From Gammaproteobacteria bacterium (GTDB taxonomy: Bacteria > Pseudomonadota > Gammaproteobacteria > Nitrosococcales > Methylophagaceae): 11,612 nt of DNA. Location: NCBI GenBank assembly GCA_003645385.1, contig QNEY01000027.1, forward strand, positions 1-11,612, given 5' to 3'. Below are positions 1 to 5,686 of the stretch, piece after piece (position 1 is the first letter of the stretch; each line of letters starts with the position of its first letter). Under the pieces are notes generated by a model. That model saw only the letters and a list, made by a program, of their open reading frames with translations. It had not been told where the DNA came from and ran no database searches. The position numbers and the translations under genes were made by a program.

Positions 1-84
1 AACCAAAATAAAAAATAAAGTGTATAGTACCAAATCTTAAAAAACTAACATTTAACTAACAACTAGTATTTCAGGAAATAGATA

Positions 85-582
85 ATGAAGAAACTTACTT
101 TGGCACTTTTGGTACTTTTAATCGGTGCTGTTGCGTGTGACAGCGACAATACAAACAAAGCAGATAGTGAGTCTGTCGAGAATACTGCTACAGAAGTGGT
201 GACTGAAACAACTTCAGCAGTCGATGAGTCATTAACCACACCTGCGGATATGTCCGAAGAAGCGCAAGCTGCAATGTACAATTTCATCATGGAATACAAT
301 AAATGTATGATGAAAGGTCGTCTGGATGCCGCAACTCAGCCACAACAGGTACAGCAAGCTGCTAATGACATTCTGATAAAATGTGATGAGGTGCTTGAAC
401 AACTTAAAACACATTTATTAGCCAACGATGTTAATGAATCACTAGTAATTGGAATGACACATAAAATGCGTTCACGGGGTGCACGTAACTTAATGACTAA
501 AGCAATGAATAATATGGCTGCGCAAGCTGCTGCAGCTGAAAACGCACAAAAAATGGGTGAAGAAACAACTCCTGCCCAGTAA
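85..582 (+). CDS. Small predicted lipoprotein of unknown function
   Basis: The 165-residue protein has a signal peptide: lysines at 2-3, a hydrophobic stretch at about 4-16, and a lipobox-like AVAC ending in Cys18, the likely lipidated residue. Asp19 follows; in E. coli, Asp at +2 favours retention in the inner membrane, so a periplasm-facing inner-membrane location is inferred. Residues 19-58 are acidic and rich in Ser, Thr and Glu, like a flexible linker. Residues 58-155 look mostly helical, with Cys74 and Cys100 that could form a disulfide, and the end is Ala-rich. The ATG at 85 is preceded by AGGAAA at 73-78. The gene converges on yceF, with 11 bases between the stop codons. I do not recognise the family. 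That it is a real gene is well supported by the start, signal peptide and composition; its function is unknown. Confidence 0.8.
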   Translation: MKKLTLALLVLLIGAVACDSDNTNKADSESVENTATEVVTETTSAVDESLTTPADMSEEAQAAMYNFIMEYNKCMMKGRLDAATQPQQVQQAANDILIKCDEVLEQLKTHLLANDVNESLVIGMTHKMRSRGARNLMTKAMNNMAAQAAAAENAQKMGEETTPAQ

Positions 583-593
583 GACTAAGGTGT

Positions 594-1181
594 TTAATTT
601 GGCTGAAGGATATCTATTCCTTCAGCCTTTAATAACTCAATCAATCTAATCAAGGGCAAGCCAATTAGACTGTTGGGGTCGTCCCCACGTAATTTATAAA
701 ACAAGCTAATCCCGAATCCTTCTGACTTAAAACTACCTGCACATTGATACGGCTGTTCTTGTTGTAAATAGAACTCTATTTGTGCAACCGATAAGGTTTT
801 AAAACTCACTTCAAACGGTTCCACTAAAGACTGTATTTGACCAGTTTTGCTGTTTAATAATGCCAATCCAGTAAGGAATAGCACCGTTTTTCCAGATGCA
901 GTTGTCAATTGCTTGACAGCATTAATATGATTGTCTGGTTTGCCTAATATTTGTCCATCCAAGATAGCAACTTGATCGGAACCTATGATCAATGCATTAG
1001 TGTAGTGCTGACCAATTGCACGAGCTTTTTGTTCTGATAGTCTTTTAACTAATTGCTCTGCTTGTTCATTTTCTAGTGGACTTTCATCTATATCAGGGGA
1101 TGCCGTTGTAAAGGCCAAGCCGAGCTTAGCCAAAAGTTCTGCCCTAAAGGGAGAGCTGGAACCTAAAATAAGTTGCTGCAT
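594..1181 (-). CDS. yceF: Maf-family nucleotide pyrophosphatase, YceF type (7-methyl-GTP pyrophosphatase)
   Basis: The 195-residue cytosolic protein belongs to the Maf/HAM1-like pyrophosphatases, which hydrolyse non-canonical nucleoside triphosphates to monophosphate and pyrophosphate. The N-terminal signature GSSSPFR (7-13) supplies the phosphate-binding Ser and Arg. Glu33, Lys52, Asp69 and Lys81 occupy the expected catalytic and metal-binding places. The GSDQ motif at 67-70, instead of the ADT-type motif of the dTTP-specific YhdE group, and the CAGSFKSEGFG stretch at 147-157 match E. coli YceF, whose known substrate is m7GTP. Length is normal for the family. The ATG at 1181 has no clear Shine-Dalgarno sequence. 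It lies 14 bases after the pgm stop, so co-transcription with pgm is likely. The assignment to the family is firm; the substrate is inferred from the subgroup. Confidence 0.93.
   Translation of the reverse strand: MQQLILGSSSPFRAELLAKLGLAFTTASPDIDESPLENEQAEQLVKRLSEQKARAIGQHYTNALIIGSDQVAILDGQILGKPDNHINAVKQLTTASGKTVLFLTGLALLNSKTGQIQSLVEPFEVSFKTLSVAQIEFYLQQEQPYQCAGSFKSEGFGISLFYKLRGDDPNSLIGLPLIRLIELLKAEGIDILQPN
601..630 (+). terminator. Hairpin terminator candidate for the lipoprotein gene, inside the 3' end of yceF
   Basis: A perfect 10-bp inverted repeat, GGCTGAAGGA (601-610) and TCCTTCAGCC (618-627), encloses a 7-base loop and begins 18 bases after the lipoprotein stop. Only three T residues follow directly, then AATAA, so it is a weak or imperfect intrinsic terminator. 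On the minus strand the same bases encode the last residues of YceF (around Lys185 to Gln193). Confidence 0.45.
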
Positions 1182-1195
1182 TTATATAATTATAC

Positions 1196-2830
1196 TTATG
1201 TAATAACGGTTGGTTCTGTTCGGCCAGTACGACTGGTAATCTCAGCTAAATCATCAGTAAGCGTGATAAGTTCTTTTAATGCACTTTGTGTGTCCTGGTG
1301 CAATTTATCGGCATTATCCTCATAGGATTCAATGTATACACGTAACGTTGCACCCTCAGTGCCAGTACCGGATAACCGTAAAATAATGCGAGCGCCATCT
1401 TCAAAGCCAATACGTAATCCTTGATTATTTGACACACTGTTATCAACCGGATCAGTGTAACTGAAGTTATCGGCATAGCTGACAGTTCGACCAGCCAGTG
1501 ATTGCCCGACTAAACTAGGGAATTTTGCTTCAAGATCGGTCATTAATTGTTTGGCTAAATCACTTGGAATAGCCTCATAATCATGACGAGTGTAATAATT
1601 TCGACCAAATTTTTGCCAGTGTTGCTCAACGATTTCAGCAACTGATTGTTTACGCATTGCTAGAATATTAAGCCAGAATAACACTGCCCACAAACCATCT
1701 TTTTCGCGAATATGATTTGAACCCGTACCAAAACTTTCTTCGCCACATAAAGTTACACGATCTGCATCAAGCAAATTACCAAAGAACTTCCAACCAGTCG
1801 GTGTTTCATGACATTCAATACCTAGGTGCTCAGCTACTCGGTCTGGTGCCTGGCTAGTTGGCATTGAGCGTGCAATTCCTGTTAAACCACTTTTATAAGC
1901 TGGAATTAGGTGTGCATTAGCAGCCATAACAGCCAAGCTATCAGAAGGTGTTACAAAGAAATTAGCACCGAGAATCATATTGCGATCACCATCGCCATCT
2001 GATGCAGCGCCAAGAGCTGGTGCATTTGAACCAAACATTTCATTAACTAGCTCTTTAGCATAGGTTAAATTTGGATCAGGATGGCCTTTACCAAAGTCAG
2101 TTAATGGTGTGCCATTAATAACTGTCCCCGTTGCTGCTCCAAGACGATTTTCCAAGATTTCTTTACCATAAGGGCCTGTGATGGCATGCATGGCATCAAA
2201 TCGCATTTGAAATGAATCATCGGATAACAGTGTACGAATGGCATCAAAATCAAACAAACCAGCCATTAGTTCAGCATAATCTGTCACAGGATCAATAATA
2301 TCTATATCCATATCAGCCAGTTTAAATGAACCAATAACATCGATAGAAATATCACTGTCATCAAGTATTTGATAATTCGAAATGGTTTGTGTATTAGCAA
2401 AAATAGCTTCAGTTATATTTTCAGGTGCTGGACCACCGTTGCTGACATTGTATTTAATACCAAAGTCTTCGGTAGGTCCTGCTGGATTATGGCTAGCTGA
2501 CAAAATGATGCCACCAAAGGCTTTATATTTACGAATAACGCAGGAGGCAGCAGGGGTTGATAACAAACCATTTTGGCCAACAATAGCTCGTGAAAAACCA
2601 TTTGCAGCTGCCATTTTTAAAATAATTTGAATCGCTTGTTCATTATAAAAACGACCATCTCCACCAACAACTAGTGTTTTCCCTTGCACATCATCCAGTG
2701 CATTAAATGTCGACTGGACAAAATTTTCTAAATAGTTGGCTTGTTGAAATGTGGTGACTTTCTTTCTTAATCCAGATGTACCTGGTCTTTGATCATTAAA
2801 AGGAGTTGTTGTTACGATGACAGTCGCCAT
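1196..2830 (-). CDS. pgm: Phosphoglucomutase, alpha-D-glucose phosphate-specific
   Basis: The enzyme interconverts glucose 1-phosphate and glucose 6-phosphate, linking glycolysis to glycogen and nucleotide-sugar synthesis. Numbering from the start at 2830 (544 residues): N-terminal PGTSGLRKK at 16-24; catalytic loop SASHNP with phosphoserine Ser113; metal loop DGDGD at 278-282; sugar-binding GEESFG at 363-368; phosphate-binding RLSGTGTEG at 485-493. It resembles the Agrobacterium/eukaryotic PGM1-like class rather than E. coli Pgm. An in-frame ATG lies two codons upstream (2836), but the AGG at 2839-2841 is only 2 bases from that codon and 8 bases from the ATG ending at 2830, so the inner start is preferred. 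It is probably the first gene of a pgm-yceF operon, transcribed away from the metal exporter. All key residues are present. Confidence 0.96.
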   Translation of the reverse strand: MATVIVTTTPFNDQRPGTSGLRKKVTTFQQANYLENFVQSTFNALDDVQGKTLVVGGDGRFYNEQAIQIILKMAAANGFSRAIVGQNGLLSTPAASCVIRKYKAFGGIILSASHNPAGPTEDFGIKYNVSNGGPAPENITEAIFANTQTISNYQILDDSDISIDVIGSFKLADMDIDIIDPVTDYAELMAGLFDFDAIRTLLSDDSFQMRFDAMHAITGPYGKEILENRLGAATGTVINGTPLTDFGKGHPDPNLTYAKELVNEMFGSNAPALGAASDGDGDRNMILGANFFVTPSDSLAVMAANAHLIPAYKSGLTGIARSMPTSQAPDRVAEHLGIECHETPTGWKFFGNLLDADRVTLCGEESFGTGSNHIREKDGLWAVLFWLNILAMRKQSVAEIVEQHWQKFGRNYYTRHDYEAIPSDLAKQLMTDLEAKFPSLVGQSLAGRTVSYADNFSYTDPVDNSVSNNQGLRIGFEDGARIILRLSGTGTEGATLRVYIESYEDNADKLHQDTQSALKELITLTDDLAEITSRTGRTEPTVIT

Positions 2831-2858
2831 ATTCATTACCTGTTATTTTAGTAGGAAC

Positions 2859-2894
2859 GTGAAGATATACTTGTTAGTATTCACATAAATTCAC
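2859..2894. repeat. Inverted and direct TTCAC repeats between pgm and the cation exporter
   Basis: GTGAA at 2859-2863 is inverted relative to TTCAC at 2880-2884. The inner bases ATAC (2867-2870) and GTAT (2877-2880) are also complementary, giving an imperfect dyad around TTGTTA. A second ATTCAC at 2889-2894 repeats the one at 2879-2884 at a 10-base spacing, one helical turn. It lies in the divergent promoter region and could be an operator, but nothing identifies a regulator. Confidence 0.3.
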
Positions 2895-2913
2895 TATCTA
2901 ATATACCTAACTG

Positions 2914-3804
2914 ATGACAAGCGCTCAACAAATTGATACTGCTCGCTTAATGAAATGGGCCACATATGCCTCTGTTTCAACTGCCATTGTACTTATTCTG
3001 GTTAAGTTGGTTGCATGGTTTATTACCGACTCGATTAGTATTCTGGCAACATTACTGGACTCTAGCCTAGATGTATTGGCATCTTTAGTTAATTTGTTTG
3101 CAGTACGTCATGCTTTACAACCGGCTGATCAAGAACACCGCTTTGGTCATGGTAAAGCTGAAGCTCTCGCTGGTATGGGGCAGGCAATGTTTATTGCTGG
3201 TTCGGCAGGCATTTTATTGCTTCAGGCAATAGGTCGAATCATTCATCCACAAGAGGTGTCGGCAGGGCTTGAAGTAGGGGTGAGTGTGATGATCTTTTCA
3301 ATGATTGCAACTTTATTATTGATTTCATTTCAAAAATACGTCATCAAACATACTAATTCTACAGCAATTAAAGCGGATGCTTTACATTACAAAACTGATT
3401 TACTAGTTAATGCTAGTGTTATTGTTGCGTTATTATTGACTTTTTATGGCTGGGGCGGATTTGATGCTGTGTTTGGAATAGCAATAGCTATCTTTATCTT
3501 GTATAGCGCATGGGTAATTGTTAGAGAGTCAATTGATTTATTGATGGACCATGAATTACCCGATCAGGAACGTGACAAAATCGGAGATATGATTTTAAAT
3601 CATTCTGGAGTACAAGGTTTTCACGATTTAAGGACTCGACGTTCTGGAACAACTGTATTTATTCAACTGCATCTAGAGCTAGATGCTTCATTGACCTTAT
3701 CAGCTGCTCACGCAATTGCTGATCATGTAGAGTGTAATCTTGCGAGTTTATTTCCAGATGCTGAAGTCATCATTCATGAAGATCCGGTAGTAGTTCCCAA
3801 CTAA
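2914..3804 (+). CDS. fieF: Cation diffusion facilitator, FieF/YiiP-type divalent metal exporter
   Basis: The 296-residue inner-membrane antiporter exports divalent metals (Zn2+, Fe2+ or Cd2+ in characterised relatives) in exchange for protons and works as a dimer. About six membrane segments are visible (roughly 15-38, 42-65, 84-107, 120-140, 163-180 and 184-205), followed by a cytosolic domain. The membrane metal site is intact: Asp49 and Asp53 in LLDSSLD, with His158 and Asp162 in ADALHYKTD. Asp72, His75 and His79 match the second site. His237, His253, His266, His288 and Asp290 match the cytosolic binuclear site of E. coli YiiP. Length fits the family (E. coli FieF has 300 residues). The ATG at 2914 has no strong Shine-Dalgarno sequence. 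It is divergent from pgm. The exact metal cannot be read from sequence. Confidence 0.94.
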   Translation: MTSAQQIDTARLMKWATYASVSTAIVLILVKLVAWFITDSISILATLLDSSLDVLASLVNLFAVRHALQPADQEHRFGHGKAEALAGMGQAMFIAGSAGILLLQAIGRIIHPQEVSAGLEVGVSVMIFSMIATLLLISFQKYVIKHTNSTAIKADALHYKTDLLVNASVIVALLLTFYGWGGFDAVFGIAIAIFILYSAWVIVRESIDLLMDHELPDQERDKIGDMILNHSGVQGFHDLRTRRSGTTVFIQLHLELDASLTLSAAHAIADHVECNLASLFPDAEVIIHEDPVVVPN

Positions 3805-3818
3805 ATTACTTCCAATTA

Positions 3819-3847
3819 ATCACAAGTGTAGCTAAATCTCGTATAAT
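3819..3847 (+). promoter_or_regulatory. Sigma-70 type promoter candidate for the NERD-like / nucleotidase pair
   Basis: A perfect -10 hexamer, TATAAT (3842-3847), stands 17 bases after ATCACA (3819-3824), which matches four of six -35 consensus bases. The predicted start of transcription near 3854 would leave a leader of about 27 bases before the TTG start at 3881. It lies in the 76-base gap after the metal exporter, where no terminator hairpin is visible, so read-through could add to expression. Confidence 0.55.
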
Positions 3848-3880
3848 TTACCTTGTCACTAATCTTGAGTTATTGCTACC

Positions 3881-4483
3881 TTGATCATTAATCAATACAC
3901 CTACGCCATTTTAGCCGCTGTATCTTTGATACTCGTATTAATAGTAGTGTTAGCCATTCGCTATAAACGTGCTCAAAAATCAAACCACCAACTGGCTACG
4001 ATTTTGAAACCTTACGCCCGTAATGAAATCAAGGACTTTATTATCCCTGATGGTGTTGGTGGCCTGCTGGAAATTGAACATTTAGTATTGTTAGACCAGG
4101 GAATTTTATTGATACAAACATATCCAATATCTGGAAATTTATTTGGTGCAGACTTTATTGATGAATGGACACAAATTATCGATGGTAAAAGTTTTAAATT
4201 CCCTAATCCATTACGACATATTCGTACATCAAGCTATGCATTAAAAGTACTGGCACCAACAGTTCCAATTTTATGTCGGGTAGTGTTTACTGCTAACTCG
4301 GTATTTCCAAAGGGCAAGCCTGATGAGGTCTCTATTTTGGGTTCATTGGCTGATGATTTAAATACCCTCAATAATTTGCCGGTAATGACTGAAAAAACAC
4401 AGCAAAGTTGGGATCGTATTCTACGCATCGCTCGTAAGAATGGTCAGGCTGTCACACGTGGGAACGGTATAGATGGCAAATAA
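3881..4483 (+). CDS. Membrane-anchored NERD-like protein, nuclease motif degenerate
   Basis: The 200-residue protein has one N-terminal membrane segment (about 8-27), a basic flank RYKRAQK (28-33), and a soluble domain that I read as NERD-like (nuclease-related domain). Support is the pattern LEIEHLVLLDQGILLIQTYPISG (63-85), a downstream Trp96, and NPLRHI at 109-114. In typical NERD proteins the corresponding positions read IDH and IExK; here they are IEH (65-67) and IQTY (78-81), so the Glu and Lys of the motif are replaced by Gln79 and Tyr81 and nuclease activity is doubtful. The start must be TTG at 3881 unless a rarer ATT at 3872 is used; an in-frame stop lies at 3866 and no early ATG exists. 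Its last 11 bases overlap the nucleotidase gene. The domain call is by eye and moderate; the gene itself is secure. Confidence 0.72.
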   Translation: MIINQYTYAILAAVSLILVLIVVLAIRYKRAQKSNHQLATILKPYARNEIKDFIIPDGVGGLLEIEHLVLLDQGILLIQTYPISGNLFGADFIDEWTQIIDGKSFKFPNPLRHIRTSSYALKVLAPTVPILCRVVFTANSVFPKGKPDEVSILGSLADDLNTLNNLPVMTEKTQQSWDRILRIARKNGQAVTRGNGIDGK

Positions 4484-5372
4484 CCATTTAGTTGTCGCTA
4501 TTTCATCACGAGCATTATTTGATTTAGACCAAAGTCATCAGATATATGAACAACAAGGCACCCAGGCTTATTGTCAATATCAAATAGAGAATGAAGATAT
4601 TCCGCTTCAACCTGGGGCGGCTTATGATCTTGTCAAAAAACTACTCACATTAAATACTAAAATATCAGGCGAGCCTAAAGTTGAAATCATTCTATTGTCC
4701 CGTAACAGCTCTGATACTGGTTTACGTATATTCAATTCAATTCAACATCATGAATTAGCGATTAGCCGTGCTGTCTTTACGTCTGGTTCAAGTCCTTATC
4801 GCTATGTTGTTCCATTTGGGGCTAACTTGTTTTTGTCTACTAGCCCAGAAGACGTTCGCAAAGCGTTAGATGCTGGTATTGCAGCTGCGACTATCTTACC
4901 TTCTAATGTAGGTGAAAACAGTGATAAGGAACAATTACGTATAGCATTTGATGGTGATGCAGTACTGTTTTCAGATGAGTCAGAACGCATATATAAAGAA
5001 CATGGGTTACAGGCATTTACCGACAATGAACAACAAACAGCAAAGAGTCCATTGAGTGGAGGACCATTTAAAGACTTTTTAATGGCGTTAAATTATCTTC
5101 AAACAGAATTTGGAGAAGATGAAACACCCATTCGAACAGCATTAGTTACAGCACGATCGGCTCCGGCTCACGAACGAGTTATCAGAACATTGCGTGCTTG
5201 GGGAATTCGCATTGATGAAGCAATATTTCTTGGTGGTATGGAGAAAGGGCCATTTTTAAAATCATTTGGTGCAGATATATTCTTCGACGATCAGCAAGGG
5301 CATTGTGATTCGGCAAGAGAACATGTCGCAACCGGACATGTACCTCATGGAATCGCCAATGAAAAAGTATAA
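4473..5372 (+). CDS. Cytosolic 5'-nucleotidase, cN-I-like HAD-superfamily type
   Basis: The 299-residue soluble enzyme probably dephosphorylates nucleoside 5'-monophosphates. The protein matches the bacterial family related to eukaryotic cytosolic nucleotidase cN-I: VAISSRALFDLDQ (8-20), ILLSRNSSDTGLRIFNSI (73-90), FTSGSSPYRY (102-111) and LSTSPEDVRKALDAGIAAATIL (121-142) follow the cN-I order. HAD-type features are FDGDAVLF (159-166) with Asp160 and Asp162, TARSAP (226-231), Lys258 in EKGPF, and FFDDQ (270-274) with an acidic pair. The ATG at 4473 lies inside the end of the NERD-like gene and is preceded by GGAACGG (4461-4467), so translational coupling is likely. A terminator-like region follows. 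Substrate preference cannot be read from sequence. The family assignment is fairly firm. Confidence 0.87.
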   Translation: MANNHLVVAISSRALFDLDQSHQIYEQQGTQAYCQYQIENEDIPLQPGAAYDLVKKLLTLNTKISGEPKVEIILLSRNSSDTGLRIFNSIQHHELAISRAVFTSGSSPYRYVVPFGANLFLSTSPEDVRKALDAGIAAATILPSNVGENSDKEQLRIAFDGDAVLFSDESERIYKEHGLQAFTDNEQQTAKSPLSGGPFKDFLMALNYLQTEFGEDETPIRTALVTARSAPAHERVIRTLRAWGIRIDEAIFLGGMEKGPFLKSFGADIFFDDQQGHCDSAREHVATGHVPHGIANEKV

Positions 5373-5393
5373 GCTTATAAAACACCAAGATTT

Positions 5394-5444
5394 CTATTCT
5401 TAATCAATAGTTTGCCCATGAAAGAATAGGGGCTTATTTTTTTT
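5394..5444 (+). terminator. Probable intrinsic terminator after the 5'-nucleotidase gene
   Basis: CTATTCTT (5394-5401) pairs perfectly with AAGAATAG (5422-5429), and an alternative stem GCCC (5414-5417) / GGGC (5430-5433) lies three bases before a run of eight T (5437-5444). The two stems compete. Either would precede the T tract, though neither is an ideal GC-rich hairpin. It separates the nucleotidase from the tRNA promoter. Confidence 0.55.
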
Positions 5445-5457
5445 AAGCACAAGAGGC

Positions 5458-5486
5458 TAGTTTTCTCGACTGTCTGTGTTTATAAT
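5458..5486 (+). promoter_or_regulatory. Promoter candidate for tRNA-Leu
   Basis: A perfect TATAAT (5481-5486) lies 52 bases before the mature tRNA 5' end. The -35 at 17-base spacing, TAGTTT (5458-5463), is poor. Transcription from about 5493 would give a 5' leader of some 40 bases for removal by RNase P. Confidence 0.5.
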
Positions 5487-5532
5487 GTCTGACTTCGCTG
5501 GATATCAGAAGGTATCTGAGCAACAATTTTAT

Positions 5533-5617
5533 GCGAGAGTGGCGGAATTGGTAGACGCGCTAGATTTAGGTTCTAGTGGGGTAACCTGTGAGAGTTCGAG
5601 TCTCTCCTCTCGTACCA
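5533..5617 (+). tRNA. tRNA-Leu (anticodon UAG)
   Basis: The 85-base gene folds as a class II tRNA. The acceptor stem is GCGAGAG (5533-5539) with CTCTCGT (5607-5613). The D arm GGCGGAATTGGTAGACGC is nearly identical to E. coli tRNA-Leu. The anticodon stem is CTAGA/TCTAG (5560-5564, 5572-5576), with anticodon TAG at 5567-5569. A long variable arm spans about 5577-5589, and the T arm is GAGAG-TTCGAGT-CTCTC (5590-5606). Discriminator A (5614) and CCA (5615-5617) are encoded. It reads CUA and probably other CUN codons. The first acceptor pair is G-U rather than the usual G-C. Confidence 0.97.
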
Positions 5618-5627
5618 TCTAAAAGTA

Positions 5628-5661
5628 GTGTGGTGACTATATTTTATAGTCACTAACACAC
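5628..5661 (+). other. Long hairpin between tRNA-Leu and tig
   Basis: GTGACTATA (5633-5641) and TATAGTCAC (5645-5653) form a perfect 9-bp stem with a TTT loop. It is extended by GTGTG (5628-5632) and CACAC (5657-5661) across a 3-base bulge (TAA, 5654-5656). It begins 10 bases after the tRNA CCA and ends 15 bases before the tig Shine-Dalgarno sequence. No proper T tract follows (only TTTT at 5673-5676), so it could be a weak terminator, a processing or stability element, or part of the tig leader. Confidence 0.55.
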
Positions 5662-5676
5662 CAACTTCCATGTTTT

Positions 5677-5680
5677 GAGG
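5677..5680 (+). promoter_or_regulatory. Ribosome binding site that fixes the tig start
   Basis: GAGG lies 6 bases before the ATG at 5687. An in-frame TTG at 5675 overlaps this site and would have no Shine-Dalgarno sequence of its own, so the ATG is the start. Confidence 0.8.
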
Positions 5681-5686
5681 TTAAGA

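Noticed and set aside
1..84. Promoter for the lipoprotein gene (TATAGT at 23-28)
   Set aside because: A -35 element would fall at or beyond the window edge, and the region is so AT-rich that a lone -10-like hexamer carries little weight.
63..299. 78-codon frame antisense to the lipoprotein gene
   Set aside because: It overlaps the signal peptide and linker of a better supported gene and has no independent start signals.
5675..5686. Upstream TTG start for trigger factor, adding four residues
   Set aside because: The codon overlaps the GAGG ribosome binding site used by the ATG at 5687, and the shorter protein has the normal family length and N terminus.
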